Source of the DNA: Claveliimonas ammoniilytica
GTDB lineage: Bacteria; Bacillota; Clostridia; Lachnospirales; Lachnospiraceae
Direction: 5' to 3'
DNA: 64,000 nucleotides
Assembly (NCBI RefSeq): GCF_025567415.1
Contig: NZ_JAOQJV010000005.1
Location: forward strand, 62,001-126,000
The notes below the pieces were generated by a model. The model was not told the origin of the DNA and ran no database searches. It saw nothing but the letters and a program-made list of their open reading frames with translations. Both the position numbers and the translations under genes were made by a program. Shown here in pieces: positions 8,622-15,426 of this stretch (positions are counted from its first letter, which is position 1; the number at the start of each line of letters is the position of its first letter).

Positions 8622-9473
8622 TTAAATGCAATAATATCTGCCGATCACAGCGCCCTTGGAATCAGAATCGTGTCCGATATAAGCAGTTTTAGCAATTGGG
8701 AGCTCCGGACCTGCAAATTCTCTGACCAGCGTAACTGCATCCGGCTGTACCTGCTCTTTTTCCATCCTGGTAAATGTCCCAAGCAGAATGCCATTCACCA
8801 GATCAAATGCATGAAGCTGCTTTAGTTGGCTTAAGAAGGTGATGAGCTGTGGGATACCTGTATTCAATGCTTCCAGAAGCAGGATTTTATCGTGAAGATC
8901 CGGCATATATTCGGTTCCGGCAAGCTTCAGAAAGCAGCGGATATTACCGCCGATCATAACACCTTCCATAGTAGTACCTTGGATGAAATGATAATCCAGA
9001 TCATAGAGATTATTACCATTCCTTTGCAGTGTGTTGATAAAATCGCGGCGCTGCACCTCACCGTGTCGATAAAGAAGGTTGCGGATTTGATAAAGAACTG
9101 TTTCTTTGCCTGTCTTGGCATAAATAGCATTCAAAATCGTAGTAAGATCACTGTATCCGTAAAACTTTTTTTCAGAGTTCCTGATCACTTCAAAATCCAG
9201 ATAAGGCAGCAGTTCATTGGACATATCCCCACCGGATATGTCGAAGATCGCTGTAATTTCAGGATCTGTATATAGTTTCATTAATTCCGCAGCGCGTTCT
9301 GACCCGGTGCCGTGAAGACCGTATGCTTTGGGATATATTTTAGGATATATACAATTACTGATGACTGGTTCATATCCAACATCACTTAAAATAGCGCACA
9401 GCCGATCCATATTGGACTGAAATTCAGGCTTCATGGGATCCGAGCAGGCTGTGATGCCGATTTTTTCTTTCAT
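8622..9473 (-). CDS. S66 family LD-carboxypeptidase / MccF-like peptidase
   Basis: A 283-residue S66 serine peptidase. The nucleophile elbow is YGYSDLTT (S108), the Glu region is EGVMIGGNIRCF and the catalytic His is in IGHDSDSKGAVIG near the C-terminus; ISGGDMSNELLPYLD is the family's substrate-loop region. Members cleave LD-bonds of cytoplasmic muropeptides during wall recycling, or hydrolyse microcin C-type aminoacyl nucleotides (MccF). The end of the protein (GRYYCI) is close after the catalytic His, as usual. Which of the two roles applies cannot be told. Confidence 0.88.
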   Translation of the reverse strand: MKEKIGITACSDPMKPEFQSNMDRLCAILSDVGYEPVISNCIYPKIYPKAYGLHGTGSERAAELMKLYTDPEITAIFDISGGDMSNELLPYLDFEVIRNSEKKFYGYSDLTTILNAIYAKTGKETVLYQIRNLLYRHGEVQRRDFINTLQRNGNNLYDLDYHFIQGTTMEGVMIGGNIRCFLKLAGTEYMPDLHDKILLLEALNTGIPQLITFLSQLKQLHAFDLVNGILLGTFTRMEKEQVQPDAVTLVREFAGPELPIAKTAYIGHDSDSKGAVIGRYYCI

Positions 9474-9503
9474 GAGAGACCTCCGTGTGAAAACTGATAG
9501 CGG

Positions 9504-10010
9504 TTATTTTTCAGGAAATGTCAGACGCATCTGATACCAGGTGACATTACCGTGTACTGATTCAGAGATACCTTCATTTTCAAATCCAAAGCTGGCGTAA
9601 TAATGAATCAATGCTTCTTTGCATGTGAGAACGAGACCTTTACGTCTCTGGGTTCTGGCATCTTCGATTGCCTGGCGGATCAGAAGACCTGCGTGTCCCT
9701 GTCTGCGATAGGAAGGGATCGTATTCACACCGAAGATCATCTGCCAAGCGCCGTTCTCGTCATGCAGGCTTGCATCCTCATACATGTCATCGGTCAGATC
9801 AGCCTGATCAGTCGTCATACCATCCACAAAAGCAATCAGCTTCTTGCCTTCAAAGAGAAGCCAGAAATGCTTTCCATATGCATGTACTCTGGCGGCGATC
9901 TCTTCTTCGGATGCTGCTTCTGCAGCCGGGAAGCATTCCCTTTCAACGGCTGTGAGAGCTGGGATATCTTCCTGGGAAGCATGCTTTATTATAAAATGAT
10001 TTGCATTCAT
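9504..10010 (-). CDS. GNAT family N-acetyltransferase
   Basis: A 168-residue acyl-CoA-dependent N-acetyltransferase. The acetyl-CoA pyrophosphate loop is visible as PSYRRQGHAGLLIRQAI, with the preceding strand GVNTI and the late motif HYYASFGFENEG. The ATG at 10010 is chosen because GGAGG (10021-10025 on the plus strand as CCTCC) sits 10 nt upstream; the frame stays open to 10139 but without family similarity. The acceptor is unknown. First gene of a three-gene minus-strand set with the S66 peptidase and MBL hydrolase. Confidence 0.85.
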   Translation of the reverse strand: MNANHFIIKHASQEDIPALTAVERECFPAAEAASEEEIAARVHAYGKHFWLLFEGKKLIAFVDGMTTDQADLTDDMYEDASLHDENGAWQMIFGVNTIPSYRRQGHAGLLIRQAIEDARTQRRKGLVLTCKEALIHYYASFGFENEGISESVHGNVTWYQMRLTFPEK

Positions 10011-10153
10011 AATGTTGTGACCTCCAAAATGTTCTGAATAGATTTTAGCATGTAGCCGACATGGATTCAATCGAAGAATTTCGGGAAAGAGCAGGACTGG
10101 ATTAATCCCTCTGTGGTATACTATAGTTAATTTGAACACAGGGAGGTATAATT

Positions 10154-10861
10154 ATGGCTACACCACATAATACAGCAAATCCAGGCGATATTGCGGAGAC
10201 AATTCTGCTTCCGGGAGATCCGCTCCGGGCGAAGTTCATTGCAGAAACCTATCTGGAAGATTTAGTTCAGTTTAATTCGGTTCGGAATATGTTTGGATAC
10301 ACCGGAACATATAAAGGAAAGCGCATTTCTGTTATGGGGACGGGCATGGGAATGCCTTCAATGGGAATATACAGTCATGAGCTGATTCATGTATATGGAG
10401 TGAAGAATCTGATTCGGATTGGTTCCTGTGGAGCAATACGGGGAGATATTCTGTTGGGAGATATTATCATGGCGCAGGCATCCTGCACAGACAGTAATTA
10501 TGCACATCAGTATCAGCTGCCGGGCACATTCAGTGCGATCGCGGATTTCGGTCTTTTAAGTACAGCAAAAGAAGCTGCGGAGCGATTGCATGCAGTCAGT
10601 CATGTGGGCAATGTATTGTCTTCCGATCTGTTTTATACAGAGACTCCGGAATGGAAACGTTGGGCAGAGCTTGGCGTGCTTGGCATAGAGATGGAGAGCT
10701 ATGCATTATACTGTGAGGCAGCACGGGCTGGGGTGAAAGCACTGGGAATATTTACCGTATCGGATTCGATCGTAAATGGAGAATCGCTCAGTGCCGAAGA
10801 ACGACAGAATGGATTCAGACAGATGATGGAGATTGCATTGGAGACAGCGGTATGTCAGTAA
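10154..10861 (+). CDS. deoD: Purine-nucleoside phosphorylase
   Basis: A 235-residue hexameric-type PNP that splits purine (deoxy)nucleosides with phosphate to base and (deoxy)ribose-1-phosphate. Diagnostic stretches: LPGDPLRAKFIAETYL at the phosphate site, MGTGMGMPSMGIYSHELI, IRIGSCGAI, GIEMESYALY for ribose binding and FTVSDSI with the catalytic Asp. The length matches E. coli DeoD. GGGAGG precedes the ATG. It overlaps the next gene by 10 nt. The related pyrimidine salvage genes (udp-cdd-deoB) lie 38 kb away. Confidence 0.96.
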   Translation: MATPHNTANPGDIAETILLPGDPLRAKFIAETYLEDLVQFNSVRNMFGYTGTYKGKRISVMGTGMGMPSMGIYSHELIHVYGVKNLIRIGSCGAIRGDILLGDIIMAQASCTDSNYAHQYQLPGTFSAIADFGLLSTAKEAAERLHAVSHVGNVLSSDLFYTETPEWKRWAELGVLGIEMESYALYCEAARAGVKALGIFTVSDSIVNGESLSAEERQNGFRQMMEIALETAVCQ

Positions 10862-11247
10862 AACCTACGATATTGATTTATAATTTTACGGATAGAAAGA
10901 GAAAGAATAAGATCCAGGCATTTTGCGGAATGCATGGGATAAGAGTAAAGATGGTTGCTAAAGAAGACTACGGAAGAGCAATCCGTACTCTTTTTGAGGC
11001 ATCGTCGGAAGTACCGGATGGCGATTGTAAACAGGAAGTTTTGGAAAGTTTTGACGATGAGATGCTGGTGATGTGCCAGCTTGGCAGGCAGATGGATCTG
11101 CTGCTTAATTATCTGCGCAAAGAAAGAGTGCATATACCGTTAAAAGCGGTGCTGACACCGGTGAATCAGGAATGGGATTCTGTAAGATTATATCATGAGA
11201 TTAAAAGTGAACATGAGCAGATGACCGGACAGCCTCTTAAAAAATAG
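10852..11247 (+). CDS. DUF3783 family protein
   Basis: A 131-residue soluble protein without signal or membrane segment. PTILIYNF at the start and the C-terminal LKAVLTPVNQEWDSVRLYHEI match the DUF3783 family of Firmicutes, whose function is unknown. It overlaps deoD by 10 nt, so translational coupling is likely, and its 3' end overlaps the convergent exporter gene by 11 nt. Confidence 0.75.
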   Translation: MSVKPTILIYNFTDRKRKNKIQAFCGMHGIRVKMVAKEDYGRAIRTLFEASSEVPDGDCKQEVLESFDDEMLVMCQLGRQMDLLLNYLRKERVHIPLKAVLTPVNQEWDSVRLYHEIKSEHEQMTGQPLKK

Positions 11248-12079
11248 AGAGGATCAGTCCGGCTGCTACTGCAAAGAAGTAAAGGAGACCTACGATTTTA
11301 AGGTCTTCTTTACGATTTTTATCGACTTCGAACAGAACAACGAGTCCGACACCTGCATTGGTGCAGAGACCAGCAACGACAGAAGCAAAAGACAGTGTTC
11401 CACTAAGGTATAATTCTGTCAGTACTACGGATGCTGCACAGTTTGGAATAAATCCGATCAGTGCGGCCAGAAATGGCTGCAACAGGCTCCCACTTAACAG
11501 AATGGTTGAAAGTGTATTCAGATCTGCATAAGCAATGATCAGATTCAATAAGCCTGAGAATACAAAAATGTATGCAAAAAGCTTCAGTGTATGCTTGAAT
11601 GCCGGAAGTACAATGCCGTGATGCTCATGGCAGCCACAGTGGTCGCAGAGATCACCGAAGTGCTTTGGTGTGGAGATTCGCTTCGCCAGAAACAAATCTG
11701 TGATATAACCGGCAATTACAGCGATGAGCAGTTTAGCTGTCAACAGTGTCCAGATACTTCCTGCGCTTTCCGGGTGACCGAGCAGAAGCAGGATCGCTTC
11801 ATCGGAAGTCGCCAGAAAGACAGCAAGCATCGTACCCAGGGATACGACACCGCTGGAATACAGATTCGCAGACATAACGGAGAATCCGCACTGTGGGATA
11901 CAGCCAAGGATAGCACCGACTAACGGACCTGCTTTATTAATCTTTATCAGTGTCTGATTGATAAATGTTGTTGAGTAATGTTCCAGAGTCTCGATCAGCA
12001 GAAATGCCGCAAATAAAAAAGGCAGCATATGCAGGCTGTCTGATACGGTATCCTGGAGAACATCCAGAAATATATTCAT
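11237..12079 (-). CDS. ArsP_2-type putative 10-TM heavy-metal / manganese exporter
   Basis: A 280-residue membrane protein with many hydrophobic segments in two related halves; GAILGCIPQCGFSV and AALIGFIPNCAASVV are matching re-entrant-type motifs with P-x-C. A cytosolic loop (CDHCGCHEHHG) near the middle is Cys/His-rich and suits metal sensing or binding. This is the pattern of the PF11449 putative 10-TM heavy-metal exporter family, sometimes annotated as manganese transporter. It diverges from the CobW-type GTPase gene, and a 12-bp palindrome lies just upstream of its start. Confidence 0.78.
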   Translation of the reverse strand: MNIFLDVLQDTVSDSLHMLPFLFAAFLLIETLEHYSTTFINQTLIKINKAGPLVGAILGCIPQCGFSVMSANLYSSGVVSLGTMLAVFLATSDEAILLLLGHPESAGSIWTLLTAKLLIAVIAGYITDLFLAKRISTPKHFGDLCDHCGCHEHHGIVLPAFKHTLKLFAYIFVFSGLLNLIIAYADLNTLSTILLSGSLLQPFLAALIGFIPNCAASVVLTELYLSGTLSFASVVAGLCTNAGVGLVVLFEVDKNRKEDLKIVGLLYFFAVAAGLILSIF

Positions 12080-12101
12080 AAGTAACCTTCTTTCTTATTA
12101 T

Positions 12102-12113
12102 TAAACTGGTTTA
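12102..12113. promoter_or_regulatory. Palindromic candidate metalloregulator site (exporter side)
   Basis: TAAACTGGTTTA is a perfect 5-2-5 dyad 23 bp upstream of the exporter start. It resembles in layout the AdcR/ZitR zinc-repressor site (TTAAC-YR-GTTAA). A matching 5-2-5 dyad lies before the divergent GTPase gene. Confidence 0.45.
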
Positions 12114-12225
12114 GGAATATCTTTTTCATACTACCAAGTTTCGGAGGAAATGTCAAATGAATGATACGATTTCTCTATAATAGGAAAGAATACGGATGGC
12201 GGCTTTACTTTTTGTGATATTTGTG

Positions 12226-12248
12226 CTAAAACAAAGTTTAGGACTAAA
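12226..12248. promoter_or_regulatory. Palindromic candidate metalloregulator site (GTPase side)
   Basis: CTAAA (12226-12230), TTTAG (12237-12241) and CTAAA (12244-12248) give overlapping dyads, the clearest being TTTAGGACTAAA (12237-12248). It overlaps the region just before the RBS (AGGAGAG) of the His-rich GTPase gene, so a bound repressor would block expression. Confidence 0.4.
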
Positions 12249-12266
12249 AAAGGAGAGTGTATTAAG

Positions 12267-13496
12267 ATGACAAAGATAGATATTATCAGCGGCTTTCTTG
12301 GAGCCGGCAAGACTACGTTGATTAAAAAGCTTTTGAAAGAAGCATTTCAGAACGAGCAGGTAGTACTGATCGAGAACGAATTCGGTGAGATCGGTATTGA
12401 TGGAGGGTTTCTGAAGGAAGCCGGAGTAGAGATCCGTGAGATGAATTCCGGATGTATCTGCTGTTCATTGGTCGGTGATTTCGGCACTTCTTTAAAGGAA
12501 GTAATTGAGACATACCATCCGGATCGTATTCTGATCGAGCCATCCGGAGTTGGCAAGCTGTCTGATGTGATCAAAGCAGTAGAGAATGTAAAAGACAGTG
12601 TAGACATCGTATTGAACAGCTACACGACAGTTGTAGACGTGAATAAATGCAAACTGTATCTGAAGAACTTCGGTGAGTTCTACAGCAATCAGGTAGAAAC
12701 AGCAGGAGCTATTATCCTGAGCCGTACTGATGTGGCGAAGGAAGGAAAGGCTGAAGAGGCTGTTAAGATGCTTCGTGAGATGAATGCAAATGCAGCAATT
12801 ATCACAACTCCGATCGAACAGTTGGATGGTGCTAAGATTCTGGAGACGATGGAACATGTGGATTCTTTGGAAAAGCAGATGTTAGAAGAGGAACTGCGCC
12901 ATCAGCATGACCATGAACATGAACATGAACACCATCACGAGCATGAGCATCATCACGAGCATGACGAGGACTGCACCTGTGGCTGCCATGATCATGACCA
13001 TGACGAGCACGAACACCATCATGACCACGACGAGCACGAACACCATCATGAGCATGATGAACACGAGCACCATCATGAGCACCACCATGCCCATGACGAA
13101 CACGAGCATCATCACGAGCACGACCATCATCACGAGCATGAGCATCACCATGAGCATGATGAAAACTGTACCTGTGGTTGCCATGACCATGATCATCACC
13201 ACCATGGACATCATCATGCAGACGATGTATTCTCAAGCTGGGGCAAAGAGACTGTGAAGAAATTCAATAAAGAAGAATTAAAAGTGAAACTTGCAGCACT
13301 GGATGCAGCCGATACTTATGGTGTAGTATTGAGAGCAAAAGGTATGGTTGCAGGCGATGACGGACAGTGGATCTACTTTGACATGGTTCCGGGTGAGCAG
13401 GAAGTCAGAACAGGAGAGCCTGAATTCACAGGACGCATCTGTGTGATCGGTTCTGAACTGAAAGAGGACGCACTGGCAGAATTATTTGAGGTATAG
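12267..13496 (+). CDS. CobW/COG0523 G3E GTPase with long His-rich metal-binding insert
   Basis: A 409-residue metallochaperone-type GTPase. Walker A is GFLGAGKTT (9-17), the metal motif C-x-C-C is GCICC (C63, C65, C66), and SRTDVAK stands in the guanine-specificity position. From about residue 211 to 317 it is almost entirely His, Glu and Asp, with two CTCGCHDHDH modules, then the CobW C-terminal domain follows. Such proteins deliver zinc or another divalent metal to client enzymes under limitation, and the His tract could store or sense the metal. The neighbours are a CobW-YcgQ fusion and a ZIP importer, which fits metal uptake and allocation. Confidence 0.92.
   Translation: MTKIDIISGFLGAGKTTLIKKLLKEAFQNEQVVLIENEFGEIGIDGGFLKEAGVEIREMNSGCICCSLVGDFGTSLKEVIETYHPDRILIEPSGVGKLSDVIKAVENVKDSVDIVLNSYTTVVDVNKCKLYLKNFGEFYSNQVETAGAIILSRTDVAKEGKAEEAVKMLREMNANAAIITTPIEQLDGAKILETMEHVDSLEKQMLEEELRHQHDHEHEHEHHHEHEHHHEHDEDCTCGCHDHDHDEHEHHHDHDEHEHHHEHDEHEHHHEHHHAHDEHEHHHEHDHHHEHEHHHEHDENCTCGCHDHDHHHHGHHHADDVFSSWGKETVKKFNKEELKVKLAALDAADTYGVVLRAKGMVAGDDGQWIYFDMVPGEQEVRTGEPEFTGRICVIGSELKEDALAELFEV
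12897..13215 (+). repeat. Low-complexity His-codon repeat tract
   Basis: About 320 bp of imperfect GAGCAC/CATCAT/GACGAG units encode the His-rich insert, with two copies of a segment encoding CTCGCHDHDH near the ends. The tract is prone to length change by slippage and explains the long open frames seen on the opposite strand here. Confidence 0.85.
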
Positions 13497-13506
13497 GTGA
13501 CTGATT

Positions 13507-14466
13507 ATGCAGATGGTAGATGACGCAAGAGTAGTAGTTTATCTGATGACTGGATTTTTGGAGAGTGGTAAGACTTCTTTCCTGAAACAGACGATTGATA
13601 AACAGTATTTTAAAATAGACGGAACGACGGTTATTATTCTGTGTGAGGAAGGCGAAGAGGAATATGAAGAAGACCTTCTTGCACGTGCAAAAGCGAAGAT
13701 TGTTACCGTAGAAGATCCGGAAGAACTGACAAAGGAATTCCTTCAGGAAGTAGAAGATAAGTACCATCCGGAGCGTGTGATCTTTGAATGTAATGGTATG
13801 TATCCGGTCAGCAAGATGGAAGCGCTGGATGTGCCGGATGGCTGGGGGCTGATCCAGGAGATCACAACCGTAGATGCAAGTACATTTGATGTGTATATTG
13901 CCAATATGAAGTCGCTTTTTGTAGAAATGGTGCGTAATGCAGATATGGTACTGTTTAACCGTTGTACGGAGGATATGCCGTTAGCCGGTTACCGCAGAAG
14001 TGTAAAAGTAGTGAATCAGGGAGCACAGATTATCTTTGAGGGTGCAGAAGGCGAGATTGAAGATATCTTCAGCGATCAGATGCCTTATGATCTGGATGCA
14101 CCGGTTATTAAGATTGAGGATATGGATTACGGTATCTGGTATGTAGATATGATGGACAACCCGGAAAAGTATAAAGGCAAGGTTGTGGAGATTCAGGGAA
14201 GAGCAAGAAAGGCCAAAGGATTTCCGAAGGGTGAATTTGTACTTGGAAGAAGTGCTATGACCTGCTGCGCAGATGATATTACATTCCTTGGCTTTATCTG
14301 CAAGCATATGGCAATCGAAGATATGAAAGCCAATACCTGGGTAAGAGCCAGAGGTAAAGTAGGCTTTGAATTTAAGCGTGCTTACCGTGGCAGAGGACCG
14401 GTGATCACACTGGAATCTCTGGAACCGATTCAGGAGCCGGAAGACGAGCTGGTATATTTTAATTAA
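13507..14466 (+). CDS. CobW-like GTPase fused to a YcgQ/TIGR03943-type C-terminal domain
   Basis: The N-terminal ~200 residues are a COG0523-like GTPase domain with Walker A TGFLESGKTSF and FECNGMYPV in place of the usual EPSG; the C-x-C-C metal motif is absent, with ILCEEGEEEYEED in that region. Residues ~210-310 match in pattern the C-terminal domain of YcgQ/TIGR03943 proteins: Y-x-G-K-x-V-E-I-x-G, then FVLGRSAMTCCADDITFLGF and WVRARGKV. YcgQ normally pairs with the permease YcgR, and no such permease lies here. It follows the His-rich GTPase by 10 nt and precedes a ZIP transporter, so a metal role is likely. Confidence 0.8.
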   Translation: MQMVDDARVVVYLMTGFLESGKTSFLKQTIDKQYFKIDGTTVIILCEEGEEEYEEDLLARAKAKIVTVEDPEELTKEFLQEVEDKYHPERVIFECNGMYPVSKMEALDVPDGWGLIQEITTVDASTFDVYIANMKSLFVEMVRNADMVLFNRCTEDMPLAGYRRSVKVVNQGAQIIFEGAEGEIEDIFSDQMPYDLDAPVIKIEDMDYGIWYVDMMDNPEKYKGKVVEIQGRARKAKGFPKGEFVLGRSAMTCCADDITFLGFICKHMAIEDMKANTWVRARGKVGFEFKRAYRGRGPVITLESLEPIQEPEDELVYFN

Positions 14467-14522
14467 CCGATATTGTTATCTGGCATAAGATGACAATGTA
14501 AGATGAGAATACAGGAGAGTAT

Positions 14523-15302
14523 ATGAATATATTTTTAGGTATTATGATACCGTTTGCCGGTACAGCACTGGGTGCTGCATGTGTGTTCTTATTAAAAAAT
14601 GATATTCGGGCGGGAGTCCAGAAAGCACTTCTGGGTTTCGCGTCCGGCATTATGGTGGCCGCCTCTGTGTGGTCACTTTTAATTCCTGCTATGGAAATGT
14701 CTGAGCCCATGGGTAAGCTTTGTTTTATCCCGGCGGCACTCGGATTTATGGTTGGAATACTTACACTTCTGCTGATGGACAGTTATGTGCCACATCAGCA
14801 CCTCGGACAGGAAGAAGCGGAAGGTGTAAAGAAGAACTGGAGCCGGAGCATGAAGATGGTCATGGCTGTGACAATCCATAATATCCCGGAAGGAATGGCT
14901 GTGGGAGTTGTATTTGCAGGAATCGCGGCTGAGCATACAGATATCACGCTGGCGGGAGCATTTGCATTGGCGGTCGGAATTGCGATCCAGAATTTTCCGG
15001 AGGGAGCCATCGTATCCATGCCGCTTCGAAGTGAAGAGAACATGAACAAAGGCAAAGCATTTCTGTACGGAGCGGGATCAGGGATCGTAGAACCGATTGC
15101 AGCTGGAATTACGATATTATTGAAAGATGTGTTGATACAGGTACTTCCCTATCTGCTTGCATTTGCAGCAGGTGCCATGATCTACGTAGTTGTGGAGGAA
15201 CTGATACCGGAGACAAGCGAAGGAGAACACAGCAATATAGGAACGGTGGGCTTTGCACTTGGCTTTGTGGTTATGATGGTACTTGACGTAGCGTTAGGAT
15301 GA
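14523..15302 (+). CDS. ZIP family divalent metal transporter
   Basis: A 259-residue membrane protein with about eight hydrophobic segments and the two ZIP metal-site motifs HNIPEGMAVGV (TM4) and QNFPEGAIVS (TM5), plus VVEELIPE in a later helix. This is the GufA/ZupT type, which moves Zn2+ and other divalent cations into the cytoplasm. The cytosolic loop has only a short HQH. It lies 56 nt after the CobW-YcgQ-like gene and looks like the third gene of the metal operon. Confidence 0.9.
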   Translation: MNIFLGIMIPFAGTALGAACVFLLKNDIRAGVQKALLGFASGIMVAASVWSLLIPAMEMSEPMGKLCFIPAALGFMVGILTLLLMDSYVPHQHLGQEEAEGVKKNWSRSMKMVMAVTIHNIPEGMAVGVVFAGIAAEHTDITLAGAFALAVGIAIQNFPEGAIVSMPLRSEENMNKGKAFLYGAGSGIVEPIAAGITILLKDVLIQVLPYLLAFAAGAMIYVVVEELIPETSEGEHSNIGTVGFALGFVVMMVLDVALG

Positions 15303-15426
15303 TTGAACAATTCATTAAGGAAAGTTTCATACTTTCTTCATAGACATGAAAGAAAATTGGCGTATAATGGAAAAAGATGTTGAGAAATAACGTCGGATAA
15401 AGTACAGGAAGTGAAGATAGATAATT

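Noticed and set aside
12832..13236. Long open frames on the opposite strand and in other frames of the His-rich tract
   Set aside because: They arise from the repetitive His/Glu/Asp codons; translations are Met/Val- or Arg/Gly-rich low complexity without a ribosome site.
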